Made by a program: the position numbers and the translations under genes. From positions 434,001 to 498,000 of the forward strand of contig NZ_AP023181.1 in NCBI RefSeq assembly GCF_013426915.1: 64,000 nt of DNA. The letters are read 5' to 3'. Positions 1 through 9,105 of this stretch are shown here, one piece after another. The notes beneath the pieces were generated by a model. The model was not told the origin of the DNA. It saw only the letters and a list, made by a program, of their open reading frames with translations, and ran no database searches. Source of the stretch: Paraburkholderia sp. PGU19. GTDB lineage: Bacteria; Pseudomonadota; Gammaproteobacteria; Burkholderiales; Burkholderiaceae. Positions within the stretch are counted from its first letter, which is position 1. Each line of letters opens with the position of its first letter.

Positions 1-2130
1 CGCACGCGTATAGGCGCCCGAGACGCCGCGCGTCAGCGGCGCACCACTCTTTCTGACGAGCACCAGCGACGCGTTGCGACCGGCGGCGGCCGCGACACTG
101 AATGGCGGCAGCTTGGCCTGTTCGAGATCGCGCGCGACACGATTGAACATGCGTTGCGCGAGCGGCATCTTCGCAAGCGTCGTACGCGCCTGCGCGATCA
201 GGTCCTTGTCGAGCGGCAGCGACGCGTCGAACTGCGCGGGCTGGAACAGCGCCGCGAGATGACCGTCGATGTCGTTGCGCTGATCGTCGCTCGCATTGCT
301 CAACGGCCCGCGCCGCCAGTCGATGTCGGCCCATAGCCGCACGGAATCGGCGTCGAAGTGGGCCGAATCGCCGAGCATCAGATACGCGCGCAGCACCTCG
401 TACTGGAAGTCGGGATTGTTCGCGTCGCCGCGCCGCAGTTCGTCTTCCATCCTGTGCACGACGAGCGGCAGCAAGGTCTGCTTCAGCAGACGCCGGTAGC
501 TCGCCTGCGCTTCGAGGCCCAGCTTGTCGCCCTGGTACAAACCGAGCCGCGACAGCCACGGCACGCTCCTGTTGCGATCCGCGTAGCCGCCAGGCAGGTC
601 GCGGGCCGCATTGAGCAACGGCAGCAGCAATAGCGGATCGTCGCCCGCGCGGGTGTTCTGCGCGAGCTTCTGCAGTTCGGTCACATGCTGCTCGACATTG
701 GCGATGTAAGCGCGGTTGCGCTGATAGCTGACGAAAAACAGCACCAGCGCGAGCACCACCGCAATGCCGATCAGCCCTAGCGCGATGCGCTGCAGCCACG
801 TGCGGCGGCGCTCCAGTTTCGGGTTGGTGCCTGCCAGCCCGGCTTCCTGAAAAATCACGTCGCGCATCAGCCGCGTGATGAAGTACGCCCGTCCGCTTGC
901 CGGGTCCGGCAACACGACCTGACGCTGCAAGCCGAGTGCCGCCGCAACCGCGCTCATCACGCGGTCGATTGGCCGCCCTTCCTGGGTCCCGCTCGTGAAG
1001 TAGACGCCGCGCAGCAGTGCCGCCTCATCGAAGCGCGACGTGCTGAACGTTTCCTGCAGGAAGCCCGTCAGCATGTTTTCGAGGCCGGCGAACTGCTGCG
1101 GAAAACCGTACACGAGCGCACGCCGGCGCGTGTCGGTCTCCTGCTGCATGCGGTGCAACACACGTGCCTGCAACTGCTTTTCGAGCGCAGCGAACTCGCC
1201 GGGGAACGACGCCAGCGCTTCGTCCGGGCCGCCCTGCGCAACGTAAGGGAACGTCACGCCCCACACCTGTTCGCGCTCGTCACGGCCGAGGTCGTCGAAG
1301 AATTCCGCGAACCCCGCCAGCAGGTCGCACTTCGTCACGACCACGTAGACGGGAAAGCGCATCCCAAGGCGGGTGTACAACTCCTTGAGTCGTTCGCGCA
1401 CCGCGCCTGCCTGTACCGCGCGCTGCGTGTCGGACAGCTGCAGCAGATCCTGCACCGACAGCGCGACGATCACACCGTTCAGCGGCCGCCGCGGCCGGTA
1501 TTTGCGCAACAGTTGCAGAAAGCCGCCCCATGCGGCCTGATCCGCTTCGGCGAAGCTGTCCTGCGTGGTGAAGCGGCCGGCCGTGTCGAGCAGCACGGCA
1601 TCGTCGGTGAACCACCAGTCGCAATTACGCGTGCCGCCAACACCGCCCACTGCCTGCTTGCCAAGCCGGTCGGCGAGCGGAAACTTGAGGCCCGAATGCA
1701 GCAGTGCCGTCGTCTTGCCGGTGCCGGGCGCGCCGACGAACATGTACCACGGCAACTGGTAGACGTACTGGCTACCGAAGCGCCCCTTGACGCGTGCCTT
1801 GCGCAGGATCGCCATGGCCTCGTCGAAGCGCTGCTTCAGCGCGGCGACATCGGCTTCCGATTCTTTCCTGCCAGGCTGCGGCGCCTCCTCGGCGACCACC
1901 CGCGTGAATTTCACGTTCGCGAGCCGCACGATCAGCCAGCGCACGCCCCAGTAGAGCACCCACAGTGCGAACAGCACCGCGATCACGATCCAGCGGCTCG
2001 CGGCCGTTTCGAGCGGCGCCTTGCCCGCAAACGCCAGCAACGGCCCTTCGATCCAGACGATCAGCGCAAGCGCCAGCACGCCGAGCAACGACAGCACGAT
2101 CGGCCGCATGAACCAGCCAAGCAGTTTCAT
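1..2130 (-). CDS. tssM: T6SS inner-membrane complex protein TssM (IcmF), C-terminus beyond the window
   Basis: TssM is the large inner-membrane protein that links TssL to the TssJ lipoprotein and supports the T6SS tail. The frame is open from an ATG at 2130 to the left edge, giving 710 codons of a protein usually 1100-1300 residues long. Two membrane segments lie within the first 65 residues and a third near residue 455. A Walker A motif, GAPGTGKTT, sits near residue 130, with a downstream DTAGRF (Walker B-like) as in IcmF GTPase-like domains. It starts 43 bases after tssL and is the last visible gene of the operon. The C-terminal periplasmic part is not in the window, so completeness cannot be judged. 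Confidence 0.95.
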   Translation of the reverse strand, partial: MKLLGWFMRPIVLSLLGVLALALIVWIEGPLLAFAGKAPLETAASRWIVIAVLFALWVLYWGVRWLIVRLANVKFTRVVAEEAPQPGRKESEADVAALKQRFDEAMAILRKARVKGRFGSQYVYQLPWYMFVGAPGTGKTTALLHSGLKFPLADRLGKQAVGGVGGTRNCDWWFTDDAVLLDTAGRFTTQDSFAEADQAAWGGFLQLLRKYRPRRPLNGVIVALSVQDLLQLSDTQRAVQAGAVRERLKELYTRLGMRFPVYVVVTKCDLLAGFAEFFDDLGRDEREQVWGVTFPYVAQGGPDEALASFPGEFAALEKQLQARVLHRMQQETDTRRRALVYGFPQQFAGLENMLTGFLQETFSTSRFDEAALLRGVYFTSGTQEGRPIDRVMSAVAAALGLQRQVVLPDPASGRAYFITRLMRDVIFQEAGLAGTNPKLERRRTWLQRIALGLIGIAVVLALVLFFVSYQRNRAYIANVEQHVTELQKLAQNTRAGDDPLLLLPLLNAARDLPGGYADRNRSVPWLSRLGLYQGDKLGLEAQASYRRLLKQTLLPLVVHRMEDELRRGDANNPDFQYEVLRAYLMLGDSAHFDADSVRLWADIDWRRGPLSNASDDQRNDIDGHLAALFQPAQFDASLPLDKDLIAQARTTLAKMPLAQRMFNRVARDLEQAKLPPFSVAAAAGRNASLVLVRKSGAPLTRGVSGAYTRA

Positions 2131-2173
2131 GAGCAACCACCTTCAAGGTGCGGCGCACGGAGGGCGAACGGAC

Positions 2174-3463
2174 TCACGATGCCGCCCCCGGCGCGAGTAT
2201 GGTGATGTCGACGCGGCGGTTCTTCGCGCGGTTCGCAGGCGAGTCGTTCGGCGCGATCGGCTCGGTGTCGCCTCGGCCTTCTGCTTCGAAACGCTTCGGC
2301 GTGCCGGTGCGTGCGGCGAGCATGTCCCTCACGACATCGGCGCGTGCCTGCGACAAATGCCAGTTCGACGGAAAACGCGCCGACAGCAGCCGCTGGTTGT
2401 CCGTATGTCCGGCGACGACGACATTGCCGGGCACATCCTTGAGCGCGTCGCCAATGCGCTGGATCAGCGGGAGATAACTCGATTCGAGTTCCGCGCTGCC
2501 CGACGCGAACAGCCCATCGCCTTTGATCTCGACGACCGTCCGGTCCGGCAATTCGGCGACAGTCACGAGTCCCTGCGCGATTTCCGGCGCGAGGAACTGC
2601 GACAGCTTCGGCGCGAGCGCGGGCGGCGGCGGTGCGGCTTTCGCGGCGAGCGGCTGAGGCGCGACGCGTACACCATGCAAAGCCGCGAACACGCGATCGG
2701 ACTCGTCGTTCAGGCGCAGACTCAGCACCAGATGCACGGCGACGAGCACCACGCAGGCGATCGCGGCGGCGACCCACAGCGGCACCAGTTGCAACAGCGG
2801 CTTGCGCTCGGCCTTCACGGGCAGCCAGTGCACCGACAGATCGCGTTCGGCGGCGCCCCGCTGCGAACGGATCATCGTTTCGAGCCGTTCGCGGATCGTG
2901 TCCAACTGCGTGCGGCCGCCGTCGATCAGCCGGTAGCGCCCCTCGAAGCCCAGCCCGAGAATGACGTAGATCAGTTCGAGCACATCGGCATTCCCGGTGG
3001 GGTTCTGCGCGAGCCGTTGCAGGATCAGGAAAAAGCGCTCGCCGCCCGACGCCTCGTTATGAAACGTCACGAGCAGGCTGCGGCTCGCCCACATCCCCGC
3101 GCCCCACGGCGTGCTGGAGATCGCCTCGTCGAGGAACGTGCACAGGCAGTAGCGCGATGCGCCGAGCTTCTCGTCGTCGATGCCGCTCGCGCGCCCTTGC
3201 GTTTCGAACGTACGGATCATCTGGATCAGTTGCGTGCGCAGCTCTTCGACGTTCGGATGGGTCGGCAGCTGACGCAGCGGAACGGCCAGCTCCAGCAGCG
3301 GATTGGCCGCACGCAGCAACGGATTGAGGCCGCCCGTCAGCGTCGCGATCGGCGCCGCGGTGGCCGCAGCGGCGACAAAAGCGGCACGCGCGCCCCCGGG
3401 CGTCGGAATCAGAATCGTCGCGCCAGGATCTTCGAGTGGGCCACGTGGTTCGTCAGGAGTCAC
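2174..3463 (-). CDS. tssL: T6SS protein TssL (DotU) with C-terminal OmpA/peptidoglycan-binding domain
   Basis: TssL anchors the T6SS membrane complex in the inner membrane. This 429-residue form is the extended type. It has a short Pro/Ala-rich N-terminus, a cytoplasmic DotU domain (about residues 60-215), one membrane segment near 220-245 and a periplasmic OmpA-like domain (about 310-425). The OmpA part shows GHTDN followed by LSQARADVV, the pattern that binds peptidoglycan, so this TssL carries its own cell-wall anchor. It follows tssK by 23 bases and precedes tssM, which supports co-transcription. Confidence 0.95.
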   Translation of the reverse strand: MTPDEPRGPLEDPGATILIPTPGGARAAFVAAAATAAPIATLTGGLNPLLRAANPLLELAVPLRQLPTHPNVEELRTQLIQMIRTFETQGRASGIDDEKLGASRYCLCTFLDEAISSTPWGAGMWASRSLLVTFHNEASGGERFFLILQRLAQNPTGNADVLELIYVILGLGFEGRYRLIDGGRTQLDTIRERLETMIRSQRGAAERDLSVHWLPVKAERKPLLQLVPLWVAAAIACVVLVAVHLVLSLRLNDESDRVFAALHGVRVAPQPLAAKAAPPPPALAPKLSQFLAPEIAQGLVTVAELPDRTVVEIKGDGLFASGSAELESSYLPLIQRIGDALKDVPGNVVVAGHTDNQRLLSARFPSNWHLSQARADVVRDMLAARTGTPKRFEAEGRGDTEPIAPNDSPANRAKNRRVDITILAPGAAS

Positions 3464-3486
3464 GATGAGTGTCCTCGATCAATGCG

Positions 3487-4821
3487 TCAGCGGCGAATGG
3501 CCCAAAACTCCATCGCCAGCCCTGGAAAGTCGCCCGCGACGTGCAACGCCATGCCGGCGGAGGTCGCGAACTGCTTCCACAATTCGTTGCCGCGATCGAG
3601 CTCGAAGTACGTGAATCCCGCATGAAACGGCAACTGGCGTGGCGCGACAGGCAGCGCGCGCAGCCCGATACCAGGCAACTGCAGATTCACGAGATCGCGA
3701 ATGCGCTCGACCGGCCCAATCTTCACCTGCGGCGCGAAGCCCGTCAGGATGTGCTCGGCCGGCATCTGCGCACGGACGGCCAGCACGAAAGTCGCCGAAG
3801 CGAACAGGTTCTTGTCCGGCACGAGAGCGACCCGCAGGCCGAACTTGCGTTCTTCGAGCGGAATCGGCACCGCATGCGGGTCCATCACCATGCTGAGCGA
3901 CGCGCGCAGATCGTCGATCACGGGCGCGAAGGTCTCCCGCAGCCGGTCGTGCCGGTACACCGGGTACGCTGGCGGGCGCTTGGTCGGCTGGCTGAACGTG
4001 GCGAGTTCTCCCGCCAGTTGCACGGCGATCTGGTACAGCGCTTCCGGATGCAGCCCCGTCATCGTCGACAGGTGGGCGGCGAGCGGCTCGTGGCGGTTGA
4101 TCAGTTGCAGCAGCAGGAAGTCCGACACTTCCGCGACGCCCGTCACACCCGGCTGCGCGAGACGCGCGGCGAGCGCCTCGCCGCGCTGGTGAAGCAGGCC
4201 GACGAGGTCGTCGGCGAACGCGGCGAGACGCCGCCCGACCCGGTAGTCGAGACACGGCGGGCTGTAGTCGTTCTCTAGCACGACGCGGTTGTCGGGCAGC
4301 CGCTCGACGACGCGCGCACAACCAAGCACCGCATACGCATGCGCGACGTCCGGTTCGAGTGCGAGCCGCACGCGCAGCTTGCCGATCTGCATCAGCGCCG
4401 GCGCGGCATTCGGATCGTTACTGTCGCCGATTTCGAGTTCGGCCACGCGATGCCGCGCGAAGTTTTCCTCGCTGGCTTCGTTGCCCGTCTCGGCAATGCC
4501 CGGACGGCGGACGGGCAGCGCGAGCGCGACCAGCGTGTTGCGCGTGCCTTCTGGAATATCGAGCGGTTCGGGCAGATCGTCGTCGGCGGGCAGATTGAAT
4601 GGCGTGCCATCGGGCATCACACCGGCGCACGACAGGAGCGCGACCTTGCCGAGCTTGAGCAGTTGCTCGTCGATCTCGAGCACGGTCAGCCCCCAGCTGT
4701 ACGGACGCAGACCGGCAGCCCGCGTTTCCAACTGGGTCTGCAGATAACGGTCGTGCTGCTGCAGATGCTGCGGCTGCAGGAACATCCCCTCCGACCAGAT
4801 GACTTTGCTGTTCCAGGACAT
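3487..4821 (-). CDS. tssK: T6SS baseplate protein TssK
   Basis: TssK is the trimeric baseplate adaptor that connects the TssEFG wedges to the TssLM membrane complex. The 444-residue product begins MSWNSKVIWSEGMFLQPQHLQQHDR in sense, and the segment WSEGMFLQPQHLQQ is a family hallmark. The length matches the family (about 440-450). It lies between the FHA gene and tssL in a tight minus-strand operon. No irregularities are visible. Confidence 0.95.
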   Translation of the reverse strand: MSWNSKVIWSEGMFLQPQHLQQHDRYLQTQLETRAAGLRPYSWGLTVLEIDEQLLKLGKVALLSCAGVMPDGTPFNLPADDDLPEPLDIPEGTRNTLVALALPVRRPGIAETGNEASEENFARHRVAELEIGDSNDPNAAPALMQIGKLRVRLALEPDVAHAYAVLGCARVVERLPDNRVVLENDYSPPCLDYRVGRRLAAFADDLVGLLHQRGEALAARLAQPGVTGVAEVSDFLLLQLINRHEPLAAHLSTMTGLHPEALYQIAVQLAGELATFSQPTKRPPAYPVYRHDRLRETFAPVIDDLRASLSMVMDPHAVPIPLEERKFGLRVALVPDKNLFASATFVLAVRAQMPAEHILTGFAPQVKIGPVERIRDLVNLQLPGIGLRALPVAPRQLPFHAGFTYFELDRGNELWKQFATSAGMALHVAGDFPGLAMEFWAIRR

Positions 4822-4875
4822 TTTTTCTCGTGTCTTTCTCGTGGCCTTCTCGTAATGAGAAGGGGTCAGTGGTGG

Positions 4876-6648
4876 CTAGTGGTGGCTACTGGGGTCCGTC
4901 TTGCCGCGCTTGCGCGCGGCGTGCAGCGCGTCGATCTGCGCTTCGTACGCATCGTTGAACGCCTTGCCGAACAGTCTCTGAAAATCGTCTTCTGCTTCGC
5001 GCGCGACGTCTGCCTGTCTGTCGACGAACAGGTCCCACAGTTTCGCCTTGCGGTTCGACAACACCTTGTCGATCACCCCGCCCGCTTTCAACTGCGCTTC
5101 GATGCTGGCGGGATCGAAACGGCCGAGCACTTCGGCCAACCCCGCGCGCATGCCGACGATCACGGCCAGTTCGTGCGACTCGATGTCGTCGAACGCGCGC
5201 TCCAGCGCTTCGGCGGGCGGCAGATAACCGGCGCCGCGGCCCGTGAGCATCTGCGCGAGCGCGCTGTCGACATCGGGGAAAAATTTCAGCGGATTGTTGT
5301 CGCGCGCGACAATCAGCGTGACGTCGAGGCGCGCTTCGCGACGCGTCATCGAACGGGCGCGCAGCACGGCCATCGTGCCGCGCAGCGCCTCGCGCAGCAT
5401 CGTGCCGACCAGTCGCGCGAGTTCGGCGGGTGGCAGGTTCGGCGCGCGCGAAGGATCGAGGCCAAGCCCTTCGAGCAGCGCCGCGAACGCGTCGCCATTC
5501 GCAATCGGGCCACGCGGCGGCACGGGTTCAGGCTGGGCGGCTGGCGTGGAGGCGGTTGCGTTTGGGGCGGCCATCGCAGCGGGGGCCGGCTCGGGTTCGC
5601 GTTGCACGGGCGATGGTTGCTGCACCGCTGGCTGTGCGGGAGCAGGCGCAGGTGCGGGCGCGACGCGAGCAGGCGGCGGTGCAGCATCAGGCAACGAAGA
5701 AGCCGGCGCGATCTCGGTGAGATCTTCCGGAATGAGTGGGGCTGCCGATGGCGCAAGCAGATCATCGAACGGCGTTGCAGCGCCACCGCCCGGACCATCG
5801 AGCAGGCTTTTGGGCAAGCCAGTGGGCCCGGTTTGCGACGCGGGAACCGGCGGCGGGGGTGCGTGCGCTGGCGCAACGTTCGACGCAAACGCGGACGGAT
5901 TGGACGGCGCAGACGGCGACGGAGCAAACAGCGGCGACGTGTGCACGCCGCCCGGCTGCGCCGGCTTTTCCCATTGTGCGAGCACGTCCGCGAGCGGATC
6001 GTAATCAGCGGGAATACCGGAGGGCGACGGTGTCGCCGCACTGGGCACGATGGGCGGCGCAGAGGCAGGCGCAGGCGCTCGCGGCGCCGCCACAGGCGCG
6101 GAGAACGCCTGAAACTCCGGCGCGACGTGATCGCTTTCAGAGCCCGCGTAGCGCGGCCCCGACGCAATCCCCGCGCGTTCGCCAAACGCGGGCTGTCCGA
6201 GAGGATCGAGCGAGCCAAGGCCAAACGGGTCGCCTTGCGCATCGGCCGGCAACGGTCCGCCTAGCACTTTCACCGCCGCCAGCGGGTCGGGCAGGCCCGT
6301 CACGCTGCGCGCGCCCGGCACGCGTTCCGCAATCGTCACTTCGAGCAGATAGGTGCCGATCACCAGACGGTCACCGTTCGCGAGCCGCGCCTCGCGCGTG
6401 CCGCCCAGCGCCCGCTGGTTCAGCACGCTCGGGTTGCTGCCCAGATCGCACAACAAATACTCGCCGCCACGGAATTCGATCCGCGCATGCACGCGCGAAA
6501 TCGCGCGCTGCTGGTCGGGCAACACCAGCGTGCAATCGGTCGCGCGGCCAATCGTCCCGCCTGTCGGGCCGAATTCGACCGCGATCGGCTCGGCGACCGG
6601 CTCGTCATTGAAGCGCGCGACGCGCAACGAAAGAATCGGATCGTTCAC
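4876..6648 (-). CDS. tagH: T6SS-associated FHA-domain protein (TagH type)
   Basis: FHA domains bind phosphothreonine. In T6SS the FHA protein is the target and reader of the PpkA kinase/PppA phosphatase pathway. The 590-residue product has an FHA domain at about residues 20-100 (GGTIGRATDCTLVLPD, then ISRVHARI). A long Pro/Ala-rich linker with many PAP/APAP runs spans about 190-400, and a conserved T6SS FHA C-terminal domain runs from about 400 to the end. I chose the GTG at 6648 because GGGGAG lies 5 bases upstream. An in-frame TTG 18 bases further out would place that Shine-Dalgarno inside the gene. The gene follows vgrG and precedes tssK. A kinase (30718) and phosphatase (21379) in the same window are likely partners. 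Confidence 0.85.
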   Translation of the reverse strand: MNDPILSLRVARFNDEPVAEPIAVEFGPTGGTIGRATDCTLVLPDQQRAISRVHARIEFRGGEYLLCDLGSNPSVLNQRALGGTREARLANGDRLVIGTYLLEVTIAERVPGARSVTGLPDPLAAVKVLGGPLPADAQGDPFGLGSLDPLGQPAFGERAGIASGPRYAGSESDHVAPEFQAFSAPVAAPRAPAPASAPPIVPSAATPSPSGIPADYDPLADVLAQWEKPAQPGGVHTSPLFAPSPSAPSNPSAFASNVAPAHAPPPPVPASQTGPTGLPKSLLDGPGGGAATPFDDLLAPSAAPLIPEDLTEIAPASSLPDAAPPPARVAPAPAPAPAQPAVQQPSPVQREPEPAPAAMAAPNATASTPAAQPEPVPPRGPIANGDAFAALLEGLGLDPSRAPNLPPAELARLVGTMLREALRGTMAVLRARSMTRREARLDVTLIVARDNNPLKFFPDVDSALAQMLTGRGAGYLPPAEALERAFDDIESHELAVIVGMRAGLAEVLGRFDPASIEAQLKAGGVIDKVLSNRKAKLWDLFVDRQADVAREAEDDFQRLFGKAFNDAYEAQIDALHAARKRGKTDPSSHH

Positions 6649-6681
6649 TTGTCTCCCCGGCCGCAATGGCCAAGCATCGCG

Positions 6682-8671
6682 TCATGATTTGAGCTTCTTC
6701 GTGCCATCGTCGGCGTCCTTCGGCGCGGTCGGCGCGGTCGGCGACGAGCCGCTGCCGGAGCCGGCCGAACCGCCGGAATTCAACAGGATCGGCGTCCCCG
6801 ATACCGCGACGCTCGCTGGCCCCACCACCACGAACGCGCCGCCTGCCTTTAGCGTAATACTGACGCCCGCTTCAATCACGACATTCATGCCGGCTTTGAT
6901 ATGCACATTCATGCCCGCATCCATCGCGTAGTCCATGCCGACTTTTTCCTGCAGCTTCTGGCTGACGTTCAGCGAATCGTTGCCGTCCACTTTTGCGTTC
7001 CGGTCACCCGTCACGGCGTCGTGCCGGGCACCCGTCACCGCGATGAATTCGTTGCCGGTGACCTTCAGATGCCGGTCGTTGCCGACATTCGCCAGCGTAT
7101 CGTTCTTGATCCACGTTTCGTGGTCTTTCTCCGCGTGAAAGAACAGTTGCTCGCTGCCCTTCGTGTCGTCGAAGCGCATTTCGTTGAACCCGCCGCCGCC
7201 TTTGGTCGAGTTGCTCTTCAGCGTCGAGAGCGCGGAGTTGGCCGGCAGGTCGTAGGGCGGCATCGTGTTCGCGTTGTACACACAGCCCGTGACGAGCGGC
7301 CGGTCCGGATCGCCTTCGATGAAATCGACCAGCACTTCCTGGCCGATGCGCGGAATGAAGAACGTGCCCCAGCGCTTGCCCGCCCAACTGTGCGACACGC
7401 GCACCCAGCAGCGCTTCATCCGTTCACTGCTATCGGACGGCGGCGCGAACTGCTCCCAGTGAAACTGCACCTTGATGCGGCCATACTTGTCAGTCAGGAT
7501 CTCGTCGCCGTCGGGGCCGACCACCATCGCGGTCTGCGGGCCCGCGACGACGGGGCGCGGCGTGATGCGTTCGGCGCGGAACTGGTTCTCCTTGCGCAGC
7601 GCGGTGAAGCTGCAATCGAAGAATGGCAGCGCGCGGTGATCGTTATCATTCGAGACGTAGGTGTCCGAGTTGATTTCGTACTCGGCGCTGACCACCAGGT
7701 AGTCGTGATTCTGCGCATCGCACGCATGTTCCTGCAGCTTGAAAAGCCCCCCGGCCATACACCGCGCGCGCTGGTGCGCCCGCTGATGCTGTCGTTGCGC
7801 GCCTGGCGGATTTCCACGCCGACTTTCGCGTAACGGTCGCCATCGCTGGATTCGATGTGGCCGCTTAGATGCTCCTGCATCGTGTATACGGGCGGGTCGT
7901 AGACTTTCGGCCGCGCCGCGCGTGACAGCAGGCCCTGCTGATTGCTCGACGACGGTTTCTCGAAGTCGTACTCGTTGACTTCGTACTTGCCCGTCTGCAA
8001 CTCCGCGCCCGACGACCATTGATACACGCACTCCTTCTCCTGCACGGGCTCGTACCAGCCATCGTATGAAATGGTCGCGTAATGATCGATCGACGCATGG
8101 ACGTCCGCGGAATCGGTCATCACGAGCGTGTGCTTGCCGCCTTTGTGCTCGAAGTAGTAGTAGATGCCCTCGTGCTCCATCAGCCGGCTGACGAACGCGA
8201 AATCGGTCTCGCGATACTGCGCGCAATGCTCCAGCGACGGATAGGTCGCCGAGCATTTGTTGCTCAGGTCGACGTCATAGTCCTGCAATACCTTCGCGAT
8301 GATGTCCGGCACCGTCATCTCGTGAAAGAAGCGGCAGTGCGATGCGCGCGTGAGCAGCCACAGCCGGGCCGTACCATCGCTTCGTAGCGGGCCATCCGGT
8401 TGCGGGTCTTGTCGCCGGGCGCAAGGAGGCGAAATGCGGTGACGATGCCGTTGATCTGCCGCTCGCCTTCGGACGGCAAGTCGATCGCCACCGAGATGTC
8501 CTGGCCGAGCAGGTCGCCCGGCTTCAGGTCGTTGCTCGTGCTGAGCAGGTCCAGATGAAACTCGCTCAACCGGCCCAGCTCCTCATGGCCCGTCAGGCGC
8601 AGAAACAGCAGGTCGCTGCCGGCAGGGGCGCAACTGACGGTGACGTGTCGGTCGGTGGCTTGGCTGGTCAT
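6682..8671 (-). pseudogene. vgrG: vgrG (TssI) T6SS spike protein interrupted by two -1 frameshifts
   Basis: VgrG trimers form the T6SS puncturing spike. The full protein can be read only by changing frame twice. Frame one (8671 to about 8366) gives the N-terminal gp27-like domain ending RYEAMVRP. Frame two (about 8365 to 7752) continues WLWLLTRASHCRFF and runs through the next gp27-like segment. Frame three (about 7746 to 6682) begins GGLFKLQEH and gives the gp5 OB-fold (IKVQFHWEQF), the beta-helix and a Ser/Gly-rich tail. Both shifts fit loss of one base: one between 8365 and 8366 in GGCCC/GGCTG, one in a six-G run (plus-strand C at 7747-7752). Adding two bases makes the length divisible by three (664 codons). 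Sequencing or assembly error is a live alternative to true inactivation. Confidence 0.85.
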
Positions 8672-8672
8672 G

Positions 8673-9062
8673 TCACGGAATCATCGTCTTGACGGTGGCC
8701 GGGTTGACGATCGTGACCACGCCGCCCCAGTTGCACATGCACTTCGATACGTTGTCGAGCGACGGCTGATTGCCGAGCAGCACGGTCGGTGCGCCCGTCA
8801 CCCATGGCGACATCGTCGCGGGCACGCACGGCATCGGTGTCAGCACGCCGAGCGCGGCCGTCGTTGCGGCGGCCACCGTCGGGTTGGCTAGCGAGCTGCA
8901 CACGCCGAACGGCATGATATTGACCAGCGGCACGTGGTCCATGATGTTGGCCGCGGGCGGCCCCTCACCCATCACGCGATTCACCGGCAGGACGACGAGC
9001 GTCGACGGCGCTGCGCCGAACGAGCACTGCAGCGTCGCGCCCATGCTGACTTGTTGCGGCAT
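8673..9062 (-). CDS. DUF4280 (PAAR-like) T6SS spike-tip protein
   Basis: The 129-residue product carries the DUF4280 pattern: an early MGATLQCSFGAAPSTL, a central NIMPFGVCSSLANP, and a late CMCNWGGVVTIVNPA. DUF4280 proteins are PAAR-like tips that sharpen VgrG. The segment ALGVLTPMPCVP and several paired cysteines fit a small metal-stabilised cone. The stop is one base from the vgrG start, so the two genes are translationally close, as expected for a tip and its spike. No toxin domain is fused to it. Confidence 0.85.
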   Translation of the reverse strand: MPQQVSMGATLQCSFGAAPSTLVVLPVNRVMGEGPPAANIMDHVPLVNIMPFGVCSSLANPTVAAATTAALGVLTPMPCVPATMSPWVTGAPTVLLGNQPSLDNVSKCMCNWGGVVTIVNPATVKTMIP

Positions 9063-9105
9063 ACGAATACTCCGTCAAATGAAACGGGCCGATCCGGCCG
9101 CCTCA

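Noticed and set aside
1153..2205. 350-codon plus-strand frame over tssM
   Set aside because: It reads as shadow of TssM codons; TssM has Walker motifs and membrane helices in place.
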